A stretch of DNA of 61,496 nucleotides, from contig JAABTQ010000008.1 of assembly GCA_011389745.1 (NCBI GenBank), positions 1 through 61,496 of the forward strand, given 5' to 3'. The stretch comes from Desulfobacteraceae bacterium. GTDB lineage: Bacteria; Desulfobacterota; Desulfobacteria; Desulfobacterales; SKZT01. The notes below the pieces were generated by a model. It was given only the letters and a program-made list of their open reading frames with translations, had not been told where the DNA came from and did not search any database. Shown here in pieces: positions 18,259 to 26,540 of the stretch; the stretch's first letter is position 1; each line of letters opens with the position of its first letter. Made by a program: the position numbers and the translations under genes.

Positions 18259-19434
18259 ATGAAAGAAGTCGTTATTGTCAGTGCGGTCAGAACACCCATC
18301 GGTTCTTTTAACGGCTCCCTGGCGGGTATTGGAGCCACGAAGCTGGGTGCAATAGTTATTGAAGAGGCTGTGAAACGGGCGGGCATTCAAAAAACAGATG
18401 TCAATGAGGTGATCATGGGCCAGGTTTTACCTTGCGGTTATGGACAAAACCCGGCCAGGCAAGCTTCATATCAGGCAGGTATGCCCTGGGAGGTGGAATG
18501 TCTTACGGTCAATAAGGTATGCGGTTCTTCTTTAAAGGCAATTATGCTGGCCGCACAAGCCATAAAGCTCGGAGACGCCGAAATTATCGTGGCGGGCGGG
18601 ATGGAAAGCATGACCCGCGCCCCTTATTACATGGAGAATGCCAGGTTCGGATATCGAATGGGGCCCGGCAAAGTTGAGGATCATATGGTTCATGACGGAC
18701 TCTGGGACGTGATCAACGATTTTCACATGGGCATGGCCAATGAAATCGTCGCTGAAAAGTACGAGGTGACCCGCGAGGATCAGGACCGGTATGCCGAACA
18801 ATCCTACCAAAGAACCATGGATTCAATTAATTCGGGAAAATTCAGGGAGGAAATTGTTCCGGTGGAAATAACAAAACCGAAAGCTGGAAAAATTCTGTTC
18901 AGCGAGGATGAATGTCCTCGGGAAACATCTTATGAAATCCTGGCAAAAATGAAACCGGTGTTTAAAAAAGATGGCTCCACCACTGCGGGAAATGCGTCGC
19001 TTATCAGTGACGGGGCTGCGGCTGTCGTGGTTATGTCCCGTGATAAAGCTGAAAGTATGGGGTGTAAGGTCATGGCAACGATTGCGTCTCAGGCATCTGC
19101 CGCCGATGAAGCCCAATATGTTCTGGTGACGCCTATTAAGGCTATTCCCAAAGTTCTTAAAAAGGATGGGATATCTCTCGAAGATGTTGATCTGATCGAA
19201 GTTAATGAAGCATTCTCAGGATCCTCGGTGGCTGTTGCCAAAGCACTGGGTATCGACAATGCAAAATATAATGTCAACGGTGGTTGTGTTGCCCTTGGCC
19301 ATCCCATTGGTGCCAGCGGTGCCAGAGTTATGACAACGCTTCTTTACGAAATGGTCAGGCAGGATAAGAAAATCGGGCTGGCATCCCTGTGTCTGGGAGG
19401 TGGTGAGGCAGTGGCCATGATTGTAAAGAGATAA
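18259..19434 (+). CDS. Acetyl-CoA acetyltransferase (thiolase)
   Basis: 391-residue thiolase cleaving acetoacetyl-CoA to two acetyl-CoA in this catabolic setting. The catalytic residues are visible: Cys88 in NKVCGSS, the GHPIGASGA His near residue 347, and the Cys in CLGGGEA near the end. The start is ATG 18259 with AGGAGG 6 bases before it; the frame stays open upstream to 18100 but that part overlaps icmF and lacks homology. It lies 40 bases after icmF and 29 before the hydroxyacyl-CoA dehydrogenase, so it is part of one operon. Confidence 0.92.
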   Translation: MKEVVIVSAVRTPIGSFNGSLAGIGATKLGAIVIEEAVKRAGIQKTDVNEVIMGQVLPCGYGQNPARQASYQAGMPWEVECLTVNKVCGSSLKAIMLAAQAIKLGDAEIIVAGGMESMTRAPYYMENARFGYRMGPGKVEDHMVHDGLWDVINDFHMGMANEIVAEKYEVTREDQDRYAEQSYQRTMDSINSGKFREEIVPVEITKPKAGKILFSEDECPRETSYEILAKMKPVFKKDGSTTAGNASLISDGAAAVVVMSRDKAESMGCKVMATIASQASAADEAQYVLVTPIKAIPKVLKKDGISLEDVDLIEVNEAFSGSSVAVAKALGIDNAKYNVNGGCVALGHPIGASGARVMTTLLYEMVRQDKKIGLASLCLGGGEAVAMIVKR

Positions 19435-19463
19435 GTCGGATTTCATTACCCTAAGGAGCTACC

Positions 19464-20312
19464 ATGGAAATTAAAGTGTTCGGAGTTGTGGGGGCAGGGC
19501 AGATGGGAAACGGTATCGCACAGGTTGCGGCTTTAAGCGGTCTGGATGTGATTATGAGCGATATACGTAATGAATTTGTCCAGCAGGGTTTGGATCATAT
19601 CCGGAAAATGCTCGATAAGGGGGTGGAAAAAGAAAAAATCACGAAAGATGCCGCCGATGCCGCATTTGGACGGATTAACACCAGTGTGTATCTTAAAGAT
19701 ATGGCTAAAGCGGATTTTGTGGTGGAGGCGGCAACCGAGGAAGAAAGCATAAAGTTTTTGATTTTTCGGGATTTGGACGATATTTGTTCGTCCGACACTA
19801 TTTTGGCTACAAATACTTCCTCCATTCCCATTGGTCGGATAGGGGCTAAAACCAAAAGGCCCGACAAGGTTATCGGGATGCACTTTATGAATCCTGTCCC
19901 GCTGATGAAGCTTGTCGAAATCATCCGAAGCCTGGCGACTTCGGAAGAGACTTTTCAGGCAACCTGGAATCTGGCCGGTAAATTCGGGAAAATTCCTGCC
20001 GAAGCCAATGATTATCCGGGGTTTATTTCCAATCGGATTTTAATGCCCATGATTAATGAAGCGGTATTTGCCCTTCATCAGGGTGTTGGTACAAAAGAGG
20101 CAATCGATACGGTAATGAAACTCGGCATGAATCATCCCATGGGTCCGCTGGAACTTGCGGATCTGATCGGGCTGGATACATGTCTGGCCATCATGGAAAC
20201 CCTTTATGATGGGTTTAAGGATTCAAAATACTGGCCTTGCCCTCTTTTGAGAAAATACGTCGAGGCAGGATGGTTGGGACGCAAAACCGGAAAAGGTTTT
20301 TATGAATATTAG
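19464..20312 (+). CDS. hbd: 3-hydroxybutyryl-CoA dehydrogenase
   Basis: 282 residues, the usual length. The NAD-binding fold opens with GVVGAGQMGNGIAQ (GxGxxG), and the family blocks ATNTSSIPIG, GMHFMNPVPLMKLVE and the C-terminal HPMGPLELADLIGLD are present. It oxidises 3-hydroxybutyryl-CoA to acetoacetyl-CoA, directly feeding the upstream thiolase. AAGGAG precedes ATG. The operon lacks its own crotonase; the hydratase at 11941-12726 in the divergent operon, or one elsewhere, would have to supply 3-hydroxybutyryl-CoA. Confidence 0.92.
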   Translation: MEIKVFGVVGAGQMGNGIAQVAALSGLDVIMSDIRNEFVQQGLDHIRKMLDKGVEKEKITKDAADAAFGRINTSVYLKDMAKADFVVEAATEEESIKFLIFRDLDDICSSDTILATNTSSIPIGRIGAKTKRPDKVIGMHFMNPVPLMKLVEIIRSLATSEETFQATWNLAGKFGKIPAEANDYPGFISNRILMPMINEAVFALHQGVGTKEAIDTVMKLGMNHPMGPLELADLIGLDTCLAIMETLYDGFKDSKYWPCPLLRKYVEAGWLGRKTGKGFYEY

Positions 20313-20329
20313 AAACCAGGGAGGTCAGT

Positions 20330-20881
20330 ATGCCCAGGAAAAAGACCGGGGCAAATGTCCCGGTGGGACAGCGAATCAAAACAGCAAGGTTACAAAAAAA
20401 CATTTTAATGGAGCGTGTGGCCAATGATACCGGCATATCCATTGAAAATCTCAAAAACATAGAATCCGGAGAGTTGATACCTCCGGTGGGAACTTTGCTT
20501 CAGATTGCCAAAGCGTTAGAAATTGACTCAGGATTTTTGTTTCGGGAGCAGGAAGAGCAACTCAAAGAAAGAGTCAGGGCTTATGATAAACGGACCCAAA
20601 ACTACGCCTACACGACTCTGATTCAGGATGCAGCCAATAAACATTTAAAGGCTTTCAAAGTTGACGTGGACCCTCATCAGGACCATCAAGGTGTGGGATA
20701 TTGTCATGAGGGCGAAGAATTTGTCTATGTTCTCAAAGGCAATATAGAAATAACTGTTGGTGATCATATTAACCGGTTATCTGAAGGCGAATCCCTCCAT
20801 TTTAACTCAGCTGTTAGGCACATGGTCAAAAATCCCGGTGAAGAAAAGACCGAACTTCTGGTGGTCATTTACTGTCTGTGA
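20330..20881 (+). CDS. XRE-family regulator with C-terminal cupin domain (copy 2)
   Basis: 183 residues: HTH at about 10-70 (GQRIKTARLQKNILMERVANDT) and a cupin at about 110-183 with CHEGEEFVYVLKGNIEITVG. It has the same architecture as the regulator at 8467-9105 and recognisably similar cupin blocks. It starts after AGGGAGG, 17 bases beyond hbd, inside the icmF operon. The likely role is ligand-responsive control of acyl-CoA catabolism; DNA target unknown. Confidence 0.86.
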   Translation: MPRKKTGANVPVGQRIKTARLQKNILMERVANDTGISIENLKNIESGELIPPVGTLLQIAKALEIDSGFLFREQEEQLKERVRAYDKRTQNYAYTTLIQDAANKHLKAFKVDVDPHQDHQGVGYCHEGEEFVYVLKGNIEITVGDHINRLSEGESLHFNSAVRHMVKNPGEEKTELLVVIYCL

Positions 20882-20914
20882 AAAACAGGGTCTTTATGAA
20901 AGGACAAATCTCCA

Positions 20915-22069
20915 ATGTTGTTTAAGCTGACTGATGAACAGGTCATGATCCAGGCCATGGTAAGGGAGTTTTCACGAAAAGTGATTGCCGCCACTGCCGC
21001 CGAAAGAGACCGTACCAAAGAGTTTCCGGCTGACAATTTAAAAAAGATGGGAGAGCTTGGACTCATGGGTATGATGGTTCCCGCCGAATACGGCGGAGAG
21101 GGAGCCGATACCATCAGTTATGTACTTGCACTATCCGAAATCGCCTACTCGTGTGCGTCAACCGCAGTGATTATGTCAGTCCACAATTCCATTGTATGTC
21201 AAAGCATTTTACGCTACGGCACTGAAAAACAGAAATCAAAATATTTTAAACCACTTTGTACCGCCGACATGATCGGTGCATTCGCCCTCACGGAACCCCA
21301 GGCAGGATCAGATCCGGTGAGTCAGAACACAACAGCAGTTCGGGATGGAGACTATTATATTTTAAACGGAACCAAGCGATTTACCACCACCGGACAAAAC
21401 GCCGGACTGGTAATTGTGACTGCCAAAACCGATGAATCTGCCCGCCATCGTGGAATCAGCGCCTTTATTGTTACAAAGAAAACTTCCGGCTTCAGTGTCG
21501 GAAGGGTTGAGGATAAAATGGGGCTTCGGGCTTCCGACACATGTGATTTAAACTTTGACAACTGCCGCGTACCGGTTGAGGACCGTCTGGGTAAAGAAGG
21601 GGAGGGGTTTAAAATTGCCATGACCGCTTTGGATGGGGGTCGAATAGGCATAGCTGCCCAGTCTGTCGGCGTTGCACAGGCAGCACTGGATGCGGCTGTC
21701 CAATATACAAAAAAACGTGAACAATTTGGGCAGAAGATATCAAAATTTCAAGGGTTAAGGTGGATCATTGCCGACATGGCTACGGAACTTGAAGCGGCTA
21801 GGCAACTGATGCTTTCAGCCGCCGCTCTTAAGGACAGCGGTGAAAAATTTACAGCCCAGGCATCCATGGCTAAGCTTTTCGCATCCGAGATGGTCAACCG
21901 GGTCACGGCAAAAGCCCTTCAGCTTCATGGCGGATATGGTTATGTAACAGACTATCCTGTTGAACGGTTTTATCGGGATGCCCGGGTGTTTACCATCTAT
22001 GAAGGAACTTCGGAAATTCAACGAATGGTGATTGCCAACCACATTTTTAAAGACAAACGGGGACATTAA
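20915..22069 (+). CDS. Acyl-CoA dehydrogenase (butyryl-CoA-type)
   Basis: 384 residues with GAFALTEPQAGSD, MALDGGRIGIAAQSVG-type helix (here MTALDGGRIG) and HGGYGYVTDYPVERFYRD. The catalytic base is Glu363 in IYEGTSEIQR, the short/medium-chain arrangement. In context it should oxidise butyryl-CoA made by IcmF, completing a butyrate route with Hbd and thiolase. AAAGGAC lies upstream of ATG 20915. It is the last intact gene of the operon; a truncated antitoxin-like frame follows immediately and in phase after its stop. Confidence 0.88.
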   Translation: MLFKLTDEQVMIQAMVREFSRKVIAATAAERDRTKEFPADNLKKMGELGLMGMMVPAEYGGEGADTISYVLALSEIAYSCASTAVIMSVHNSIVCQSILRYGTEKQKSKYFKPLCTADMIGAFALTEPQAGSDPVSQNTTAVRDGDYYILNGTKRFTTTGQNAGLVIVTAKTDESARHRGISAFIVTKKTSGFSVGRVEDKMGLRASDTCDLNFDNCRVPVEDRLGKEGEGFKIAMTALDGGRIGIAAQSVGVAQAALDAAVQYTKKREQFGQKISKFQGLRWIIADMATELEAARQLMLSAAALKDSGEKFTAQASMAKLFASEMVNRVTAKALQLHGGYGYVTDYPVERFYRDARVFTIYEGTSEIQRMVIANHIFKDKRGH

Positions 22070-22204
22070 CGCTTCCTGTTCAAATTCAACCTGCGTATTT
22101 CCCCTGAACTGCATGCTGAAATAGCATCAAGAGCTTCAGCGGAAGGAAAGAGTCTAAACCAGTGGATTGTTGAAACGATAGACCAAATTATTCATGCCCA
22201 ATAA
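22070..22204 (+). pseudogene. Truncated HicB/RHH-type antitoxin remnant
   Basis: Directly after the acyl-CoA dehydrogenase TAA, the same frame stays open to TAA 22202-22204 and reads FKFNLRISPELHAEIASRA, then EGKSLNQWIVETIDQ. This is the ribbon-helix-helix block found at the C-terminus of HicB-type antitoxins. There is no ATG or GTG in frame; only a CTG at 22076 could start it, and no clear ribosome site exists. The N-terminal HicB domain and any HicA toxin are missing. I read it as a gene remnant; translation by read-through or from CTG cannot be excluded. Confidence 0.6.
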
Positions 22205-22226
22205 AACCCTTTCATTTATTGAGAAG

Positions 22227-22835
22227 CTAACCCATGATATCCACTATCTTAAAACCGCTTTTTTCCAGGCTGCCCTTTATAGTTTGAGTATTGCACGATG
22301 AGAGACGGAAATAATAAACTCTTTTGGAGGATTCCTGCGCGGTCATTCCGATATTGATAACATCTCCCTGACATTCCTGAATAATGCGCAATGCTTGATT
22401 AAAAGCATCACGATCATCCCCGATTTCCACATCAATTCTGGAACTTCCGGACAAAATGCCCATCATATCAATGAATGCCCGCAAAATATCCGATTCAGTA
22501 ATGATACCCACCAATTTGGCTTTTTTTACAACGGGAATTCCACCAATTTTATGTTTGTAAATAAGCTGGGCGGCAATCTCGATATCTTCATCCGGATCTA
22601 TGGTGATCGGGTTTTTGTTCATCACGTCTGAAAGAGAAACATCACTGACCATGGAAGGAATCAGTCCCAATCGTAAATCTGCCATGGTCACAAATCCTTG
22701 AAGGCATCTTGTTTTTTTGGATACCACCGGAAGATGCCTGATTGAATTGATTTTCATAATTTCGATAGCTTGCGCAATGGAGGCTTCTTTGGTGATCACG
22801 ATGGGATCGGGTATCATCAGAGACTTGATTTTCAT
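22227..22835 (-). CDS. Tandem CBS-domain protein with C-terminal ACT-like region
   Basis: 202 residues: two CBS modules (about 1-60 and 70-130: MIPDPIVITKEASIAQAIE, then NKNPITIDPDEDIEIAAQLI), followed by about 65 residues of alternating strand/helix resembling the ACT domain of AcuB-type proteins. CBS pairs bind adenine nucleotides and regulate a partner enzyme or report energy state. GGAGG lies 9 bases before the ATG. It stands alone, convergent with the acyl-CoA operon, so its partner is unknown; acetyl-CoA-linked control is only a guess from AcuB similarity. Confidence 0.8.
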   Translation of the reverse strand: MKIKSLMIPDPIVITKEASIAQAIEIMKINSIRHLPVVSKKTRCLQGFVTMADLRLGLIPSMVSDVSLSDVMNKNPITIDPDEDIEIAAQLIYKHKIGGIPVVKKAKLVGIITESDILRAFIDMMGILSGSSRIDVEIGDDRDAFNQALRIIQECQGDVINIGMTAQESSKRVYYFRLSSCNTQTIKGSLEKSGFKIVDIMG

Positions 22836-22901
22836 GTTGGATTACCTCCTGTAACTAAAAAAAATTGCCGGGAATTTTCAGGAATTAAAAATATTAAACG
22901 T

Positions 22902-23016
22902 TTGAGTGTAACCTGTTTGTGTGAAATCCGATTTTTCTGTAGGTGCGAATTCATTCGCACTTAAAATCCGGCACGGATTTACAGAAAATTCCTTAGAAGC
23001 CCCAGCAACTTTTTTC
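22902..23016. repeat. Palindromic repeat element, copy B (half element)
   Basis: About 115 bases nearly identical to the reverse complement of 5500-5612: TTGAGTGTAACCTGTTTGTG, then the palindrome GTGCGAATTCATTCGCAC, then AAAATCCGGCACGGATTT and a tail ending TTTTTTCC. Only one of the two inverted ends seen in copy A is present. It ends 6 bases beyond the 3' end of the HD-domain gene. AAATCCG-GCA-CGGATTT within it forms a second hairpin. Confidence 0.75.
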
Positions 23017-23022
23017 CACTAT

Positions 23023-23565
23023 TTATTCAAACTCATCAATCCAAAACAAGAACTTATTCCCTTTATCCTTTCCATAACGGTGAAGGCTTTGCAGAATTTC
23101 TTCTGTTGTTTTTTCTCTACTGTCGGATCTTGTCTTTGAAAAAAACTTATCTGCGTAACAGACTATTTTTTCTTCAAGGGTTACAGGGACCATATCCCGA
23201 AGGGGAAGGGGAAGTTTCTGACAGATGATATCGTCTTTGGTAAGCCCCACGCCAATATGTCTTTCACATACCATGGCATGGCGCAAAAGACCAACTTTTT
23301 CCAGCATTGAACGACCCAAAATTCCGTGAACAATGTATGGATGGTTTCCGAAACTCCCCAGTCGGGGCACATCGGTATAGACCATGCCGATATCATGGAG
23401 CATGGCGGATTCATAAATAAAATCCCGGTCCGGTTTAAGGTGTGACAGACGATCTGCAACAGCTAAGGCTTTTTCTGCAACCTGCAACCCGTGTTCCACT
23501 AAAATGTTATGTAGAGAGGTTTTCGGGGTATAGAACTTTTCGATGATTTCTAAACAATTCAGCAT
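23023..23565 (-). CDS. HD-domain phosphohydrolase-like protein
   Basis: 180 residues of the HDIG/uncharacterised HD group. The metal motif is visible as HGLQVAEKA (first His), LHDIGM (HD, about 57-58), NHPYIVHGI and CYADKF (late Asp). Such proteins hydrolyse phosphate esters or nucleotides; substrate unknown. It is the third gene of an lnt-prfB-HD unit (22 bases after prfB). Its 3' end borders repeat copy B, which may supply the transcript end. Confidence 0.8.
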   Translation of the reverse strand: MLNCLEIIEKFYTPKTSLHNILVEHGLQVAEKALAVADRLSHLKPDRDFIYESAMLHDIGMVYTDVPRLGSFGNHPYIVHGILGRSMLEKVGLLRHAMVCERHIGVGLTKDDIICQKLPLPLRDMVPVTLEEKIVCYADKFFSKTRSDSREKTTEEILQSLHRYGKDKGNKFLFWIDEFE

Positions 23566-23587
23566 ATTATAAGTACTTTTGGTAAAT

Positions 23588-24689
23588 TTACCTGGAATTC
23601 CCTAATAACAATACTCCCTCAATAAACGGATCTATGTGACCGTCAAGCACAGCCTGAACATTACCGACATCCAGGTCGATCCGGTGATCCTTGACCATCT
23701 GGTATGGATGAAGAATATAAGAACGAATTTGGCTCCCCCAGGCGATATCATCTTTGCCGTCATGGATTTCCTGCAATTTATCATCCTGTTTTTGTTTTTC
23801 CCGCTGATACAATCGTGCTTTCAAAACTTTCATTGCAAGATCCTTGTTTCGATGTTGAGATTTTTCCTGCTGGCATTGTACGACAATACCGCTGGGAAGA
23901 TGGGTAAGTCTTACGGCACTGCTGGTTTTGTTGACATGTTGTCCTCCGGCACCGCTGGCCCTGAAAACATCTACCCGAATATCTTTTTCTTCGACATCAA
24001 CGACTATTTCGCTATCCAGTTCAGGATAAACAAATACGGATGCAAATGAAGTATGGCGTTTTCCGCCGGCATTAAATGGCGATATTCTGACAAGCCGATG
24101 CACTCCGGTTTCCGTTTTCAAAAAGCCGTATGCATATGCTCCGCTTACGGTAAATGTTGTACTCTTGATACCTGCCTCGTCTCCGGGCTGGAAGTCGATA
24201 ATCTCGGATTCAAAGCCTTTTTGCTCCACATACCTTAAATACATTCTAAACAGCATTTCAGCCCAGTCCTGAGCCTCAGTCCCACCGGCCCCGGCATTGA
24301 TGGAGATAATGGCATTATTAGCGTCATCCTGGCCGCTCAGCATGAGCTCCAGTGACAACTTTTTGAGTCTTGCGTCAAGCCTTTTGATCAGTTCTCCGAC
24401 TTCCTTGATACTGCCCTGGTCGGATTCTTCCTCACCCAGTTCCAGCAGGATTTGACTTTCTTCCAAATCTTTTTCCAGGGCCGTGAATTTTTCAATCTGA
24501 TGGGAAATAAACGAGCGCTCTTTTAATATGGATTTTGTCTGTTCAGGATTGTCCCAGAATCCATCCCGGGAAATGAATGATTCGATTTCTTCCAGGCGTT
24601 TTTTTTTGGAAGACAGGTCAAAGATACCCTTTCAATTGTTCTAATTTTTGATCCAGTCCCTTTATTGTTTGTTTGTATTCTTCTATCAT
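23588..24689 (-). CDS. prfB: Peptide chain release factor 2, with programmed +1 frameshift
   Basis: RF2 recognises UAA/UGA and releases the peptide on the ribosome. The first frame runs from ATG 24689 (GGAGG upstream) through 23 codons to an in-frame TGA (24618-24620). Shifting +1 there continues as DLSSKKKRLEEIE into the 343-codon second frame, giving about 366 residues, the normal RF2 length. Seen: specificity motif SPF (in RISPFNAGG) and the catalytic GGQ in GAGGQHVNKTSSAVR. Reading only from an internal ATG near 24466 would lose the N-terminal domain. It lies 53 bases downstream of lnt. Confidence 0.95.
24617..24632 (-). other. prfB programmed frameshift site
   Basis: On the minus strand: AAAGGGTATCTTTGAC. 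It combines an internal Shine-Dalgarno-like AGGG, the slippery CTT, and TGA followed by C, matching the known RF2 autoregulatory frameshift signal (AGGGGGTATCTTTGAC) with two G-to-A-type differences in the purine block. Low RF2 favours the shift, raising RF2 synthesis. Confidence 0.93.
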
Positions 24690-24742
24690 TTTTTTTCCTC
24701 CTTTATTTTTATTGGTGAGAAAAAAAGGATACCCGGCCCTGA

Positions 24743-26302
24743 TTATCTTTTCTTCCTGTGCAAAAACCCCATAAGAATCAAATTAGAGGTCAGTAATGTA
24801 CATAAGATGGCAAAAAAATCTCCGTATCGGGTATAAAGACAAGTTTTATTATAAATTGGAATATTTCCGGTTAACACCGAATCTTTAAAAAGTACAGACT
24901 GTTCTATGACTCTTCCCACAGGATCGACAAATCCGCTGATGCCGGTATTGGCCGCTCGCACCAGGGATCTTCGGTTTTCAACAGCCCTGAATACAGCCAT
25001 GGAAAAATGCTGGTACGGTGCAGATGTCTTACCAAACCAGGCATCGTTGGTGATATTGATTAATATATCTGCCCCGTTTTGTGCCATAGCCCGGGAAAGA
25101 CCGGGAAAGATGATCTCAAAACAAATTTGTACACCCAATTTATTATCTTTCCAGGAAAGCGTTTCTCCTTTTATCCCCGGTTTAAAATCTCCTACATGGG
25201 CAACCATTTTTCCAAGGAATGGAAGCCATTTTTTAAAAGGCACATATTCGCCAAAAGGTACCAGGTGAACCTTGTCATATTTTCCGATAATTTTGGGTTC
25301 AGCATCTATTAAATAGGCGCTGTTATAATAATTGACTTCTTCAGTAGTTTCTTCAAAAGTGTAAGAAGGACTTCCGATTAAAAAATCCTTTCCCATCACA
25401 TCCACTGTATCCATGATCATTTTCGAAAGAGGCGCATTGTGAAGAAAGTAAAATGGCGTTGCCGTCTCCGGCCACACCACCAAATCCGGAGCATGTGTTT
25501 TTGCATAAAGAGACAAATTGACATATTTTTCAGTAGTTTCTGCCTGAAAGGCCGTATCCCATTTAATTGCCTGGTCGATATTTCCCTGTACAACCGAAAT
25601 TCGCCGAACAACCAGTTCTGAGTGGTTATCATCAAATGATAATATTTGCCACTTTCCATAAATCCAGGTTGCTGCCAGGAGTACAAAAAATACGAGCAAC
25701 GGCTGAAACACTCTGATATGAATATTTTTTTTTTCAGATCGCCTTTGTGCAAATATGTTTTCCATCGCCAGAAAAAAAGCAGCGCTGGATAATGCCATCA
25801 GAAAACTGATTCCATATACGCCGAATATATCTGAAATCTGAATAATATGCAATTGGTTGTATTGGGAATATCCTAGAAATGACCATGGAAAACCCGTGAA
25901 CAAAAACCCGCGAACGTATTCCAGGGAAACCCAAATTACAGGTACTGCCGCAAGACAATTCCAGGGCAGACTTTTGATCCAACGGGTCGTCAGCCCTGCA
26001 AACAAACCGATATAAAGGGCCATATAAGCCGACAGCAAAAACAAAACCGGTATGGCCAGGTAAAAAGGAAGCCCCCCGTAGGTTTGCATGGTGTACAACA
26101 GCCAGTATAGAAGCGTAAGAAAGTGGACCAGTCCTGCAGCAAACCCGATCCGAAATGCCTGTCCGAAAGTAAGGTCTTTCACCGCTATCAACAATGGCAC
26201 CAGGGCGAACCATCCCAATTGCCACAACCCGACTTTGGGGAAAGCGCAGGTTAACAGCACACCACTAAGAATGGCCAACAGCCAGTTTTTCTTTCCCATC
26301 AT
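24743..26302 (-). CDS. lnt: Apolipoprotein N-acyltransferase
   Basis: Inner-membrane enzyme that N-acylates the terminal Cys of lipoproteins. About eight hydrophobic segments occupy the N-terminal half and extreme C-terminus; between them is a nitrilase-fold domain with the catalytic triad visible as Glu in WPETATPFYF, Lys in YDKVHLVPFGEYVPF and Cys in GVQICFEIIFPG. Length about 519-525 residues is normal. The start is unclear: TTG at 26320, or the ATG pair at 26302/26299; none has a strong ribosome site, and I use 26302. A promoter and a terminator-like hairpin lie upstream. First gene of the lnt-prfB-HD unit. Confidence 0.92.
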   Translation of the reverse strand: MMGKKNWLLAILSGVLLTCAFPKVGLWQLGWFALVPLLIAVKDLTFGQAFRIGFAAGLVHFLTLLYWLLYTMQTYGGLPFYLAIPVLFLLSAYMALYIGLFAGLTTRWIKSLPWNCLAAVPVIWVSLEYVRGFLFTGFPWSFLGYSQYNQLHIIQISDIFGVYGISFLMALSSAAFFLAMENIFAQRRSEKKNIHIRVFQPLLVFFVLLAATWIYGKWQILSFDDNHSELVVRRISVVQGNIDQAIKWDTAFQAETTEKYVNLSLYAKTHAPDLVVWPETATPFYFLHNAPLSKMIMDTVDVMGKDFLIGSPSYTFEETTEEVNYYNSAYLIDAEPKIIGKYDKVHLVPFGEYVPFKKWLPFLGKMVAHVGDFKPGIKGETLSWKDNKLGVQICFEIIFPGLSRAMAQNGADILINITNDAWFGKTSAPYQHFSMAVFRAVENRRSLVRAANTGISGFVDPVGRVIEQSVLFKDSVLTGNIPIYNKTCLYTRYGDFFAILCTLLTSNLILMGFLHRKKR

Positions 26303-26333
26303 GCCTGATGCCGATTTCAAATTCTACCACCAT

Positions 26334-26364
26334 AAAAAAACCCGCACATCCATAAAGCGCAGGT
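26334..26364 (-). terminator. Terminator-like hairpin in the lnt leader (candidate attenuator)
   Basis: On the minus strand, CCTGCGC (26357-26363) pairs with GTGCGGG (26341-26347), with two G-U pairs, around a 9-base loop, followed by seven T residues (26334-26340). It lies between a good minus-strand promoter and the lnt start, with no minus-strand gene upstream to terminate. This is the layout of a transcription attenuator; function is inferred. Confidence 0.5.
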
Positions 26365-26415
26365 CTTTTGTTCTGGTTATTAATAATGCTTGCTGATAGT
26401 TGATTTTAATAACAT

Positions 26416-26444
26416 ATTATTTAGTATTACCCGCTTGGTGTCAA
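26416..26444 (-). promoter_or_regulatory. Sigma70-type promoter for lnt-prfB
   Basis: Minus strand TTGACA (26439-26444), 17-base spacer, AATAAT (26416-26421). Predicted transcription start about 26409, giving a leader of roughly 100 bases that contains the terminator-like hairpin. Confidence 0.6.
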
Positions 26445-26473
26445 TATTTTTTTCATATCACATTGAATGTGGG

Positions 26474-26500
26474 TTGACGTAAAACTTTCAAACAGATAAT
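26474..26500 (+). promoter_or_regulatory. Candidate promoter for ychF
   Basis: TTGACG (26474-26479) and GATAAT (26495-26500) with a short 15-base spacer; TAATCG at a 17-base spacing is the alternative. Located 40-65 bases before the ychF ATG. Confidence 0.4.
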
Positions 26501-26540
26501 CGTATGCCGAAACAAAAAACAATAAAAGGAAACTCAGGAA

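Noticed and set aside
24361-24466. Internal ATG 24466 as prfB start
   Set aside because: The frame upstream encodes RF2 sequence continuous with the programmed frameshift, so the gene begins at 24689.
24505-24525. AACGAGCGCTC in prfB as another TetR operator
   Set aside because: It lies inside conserved coding sequence and has only one half of the palindrome.
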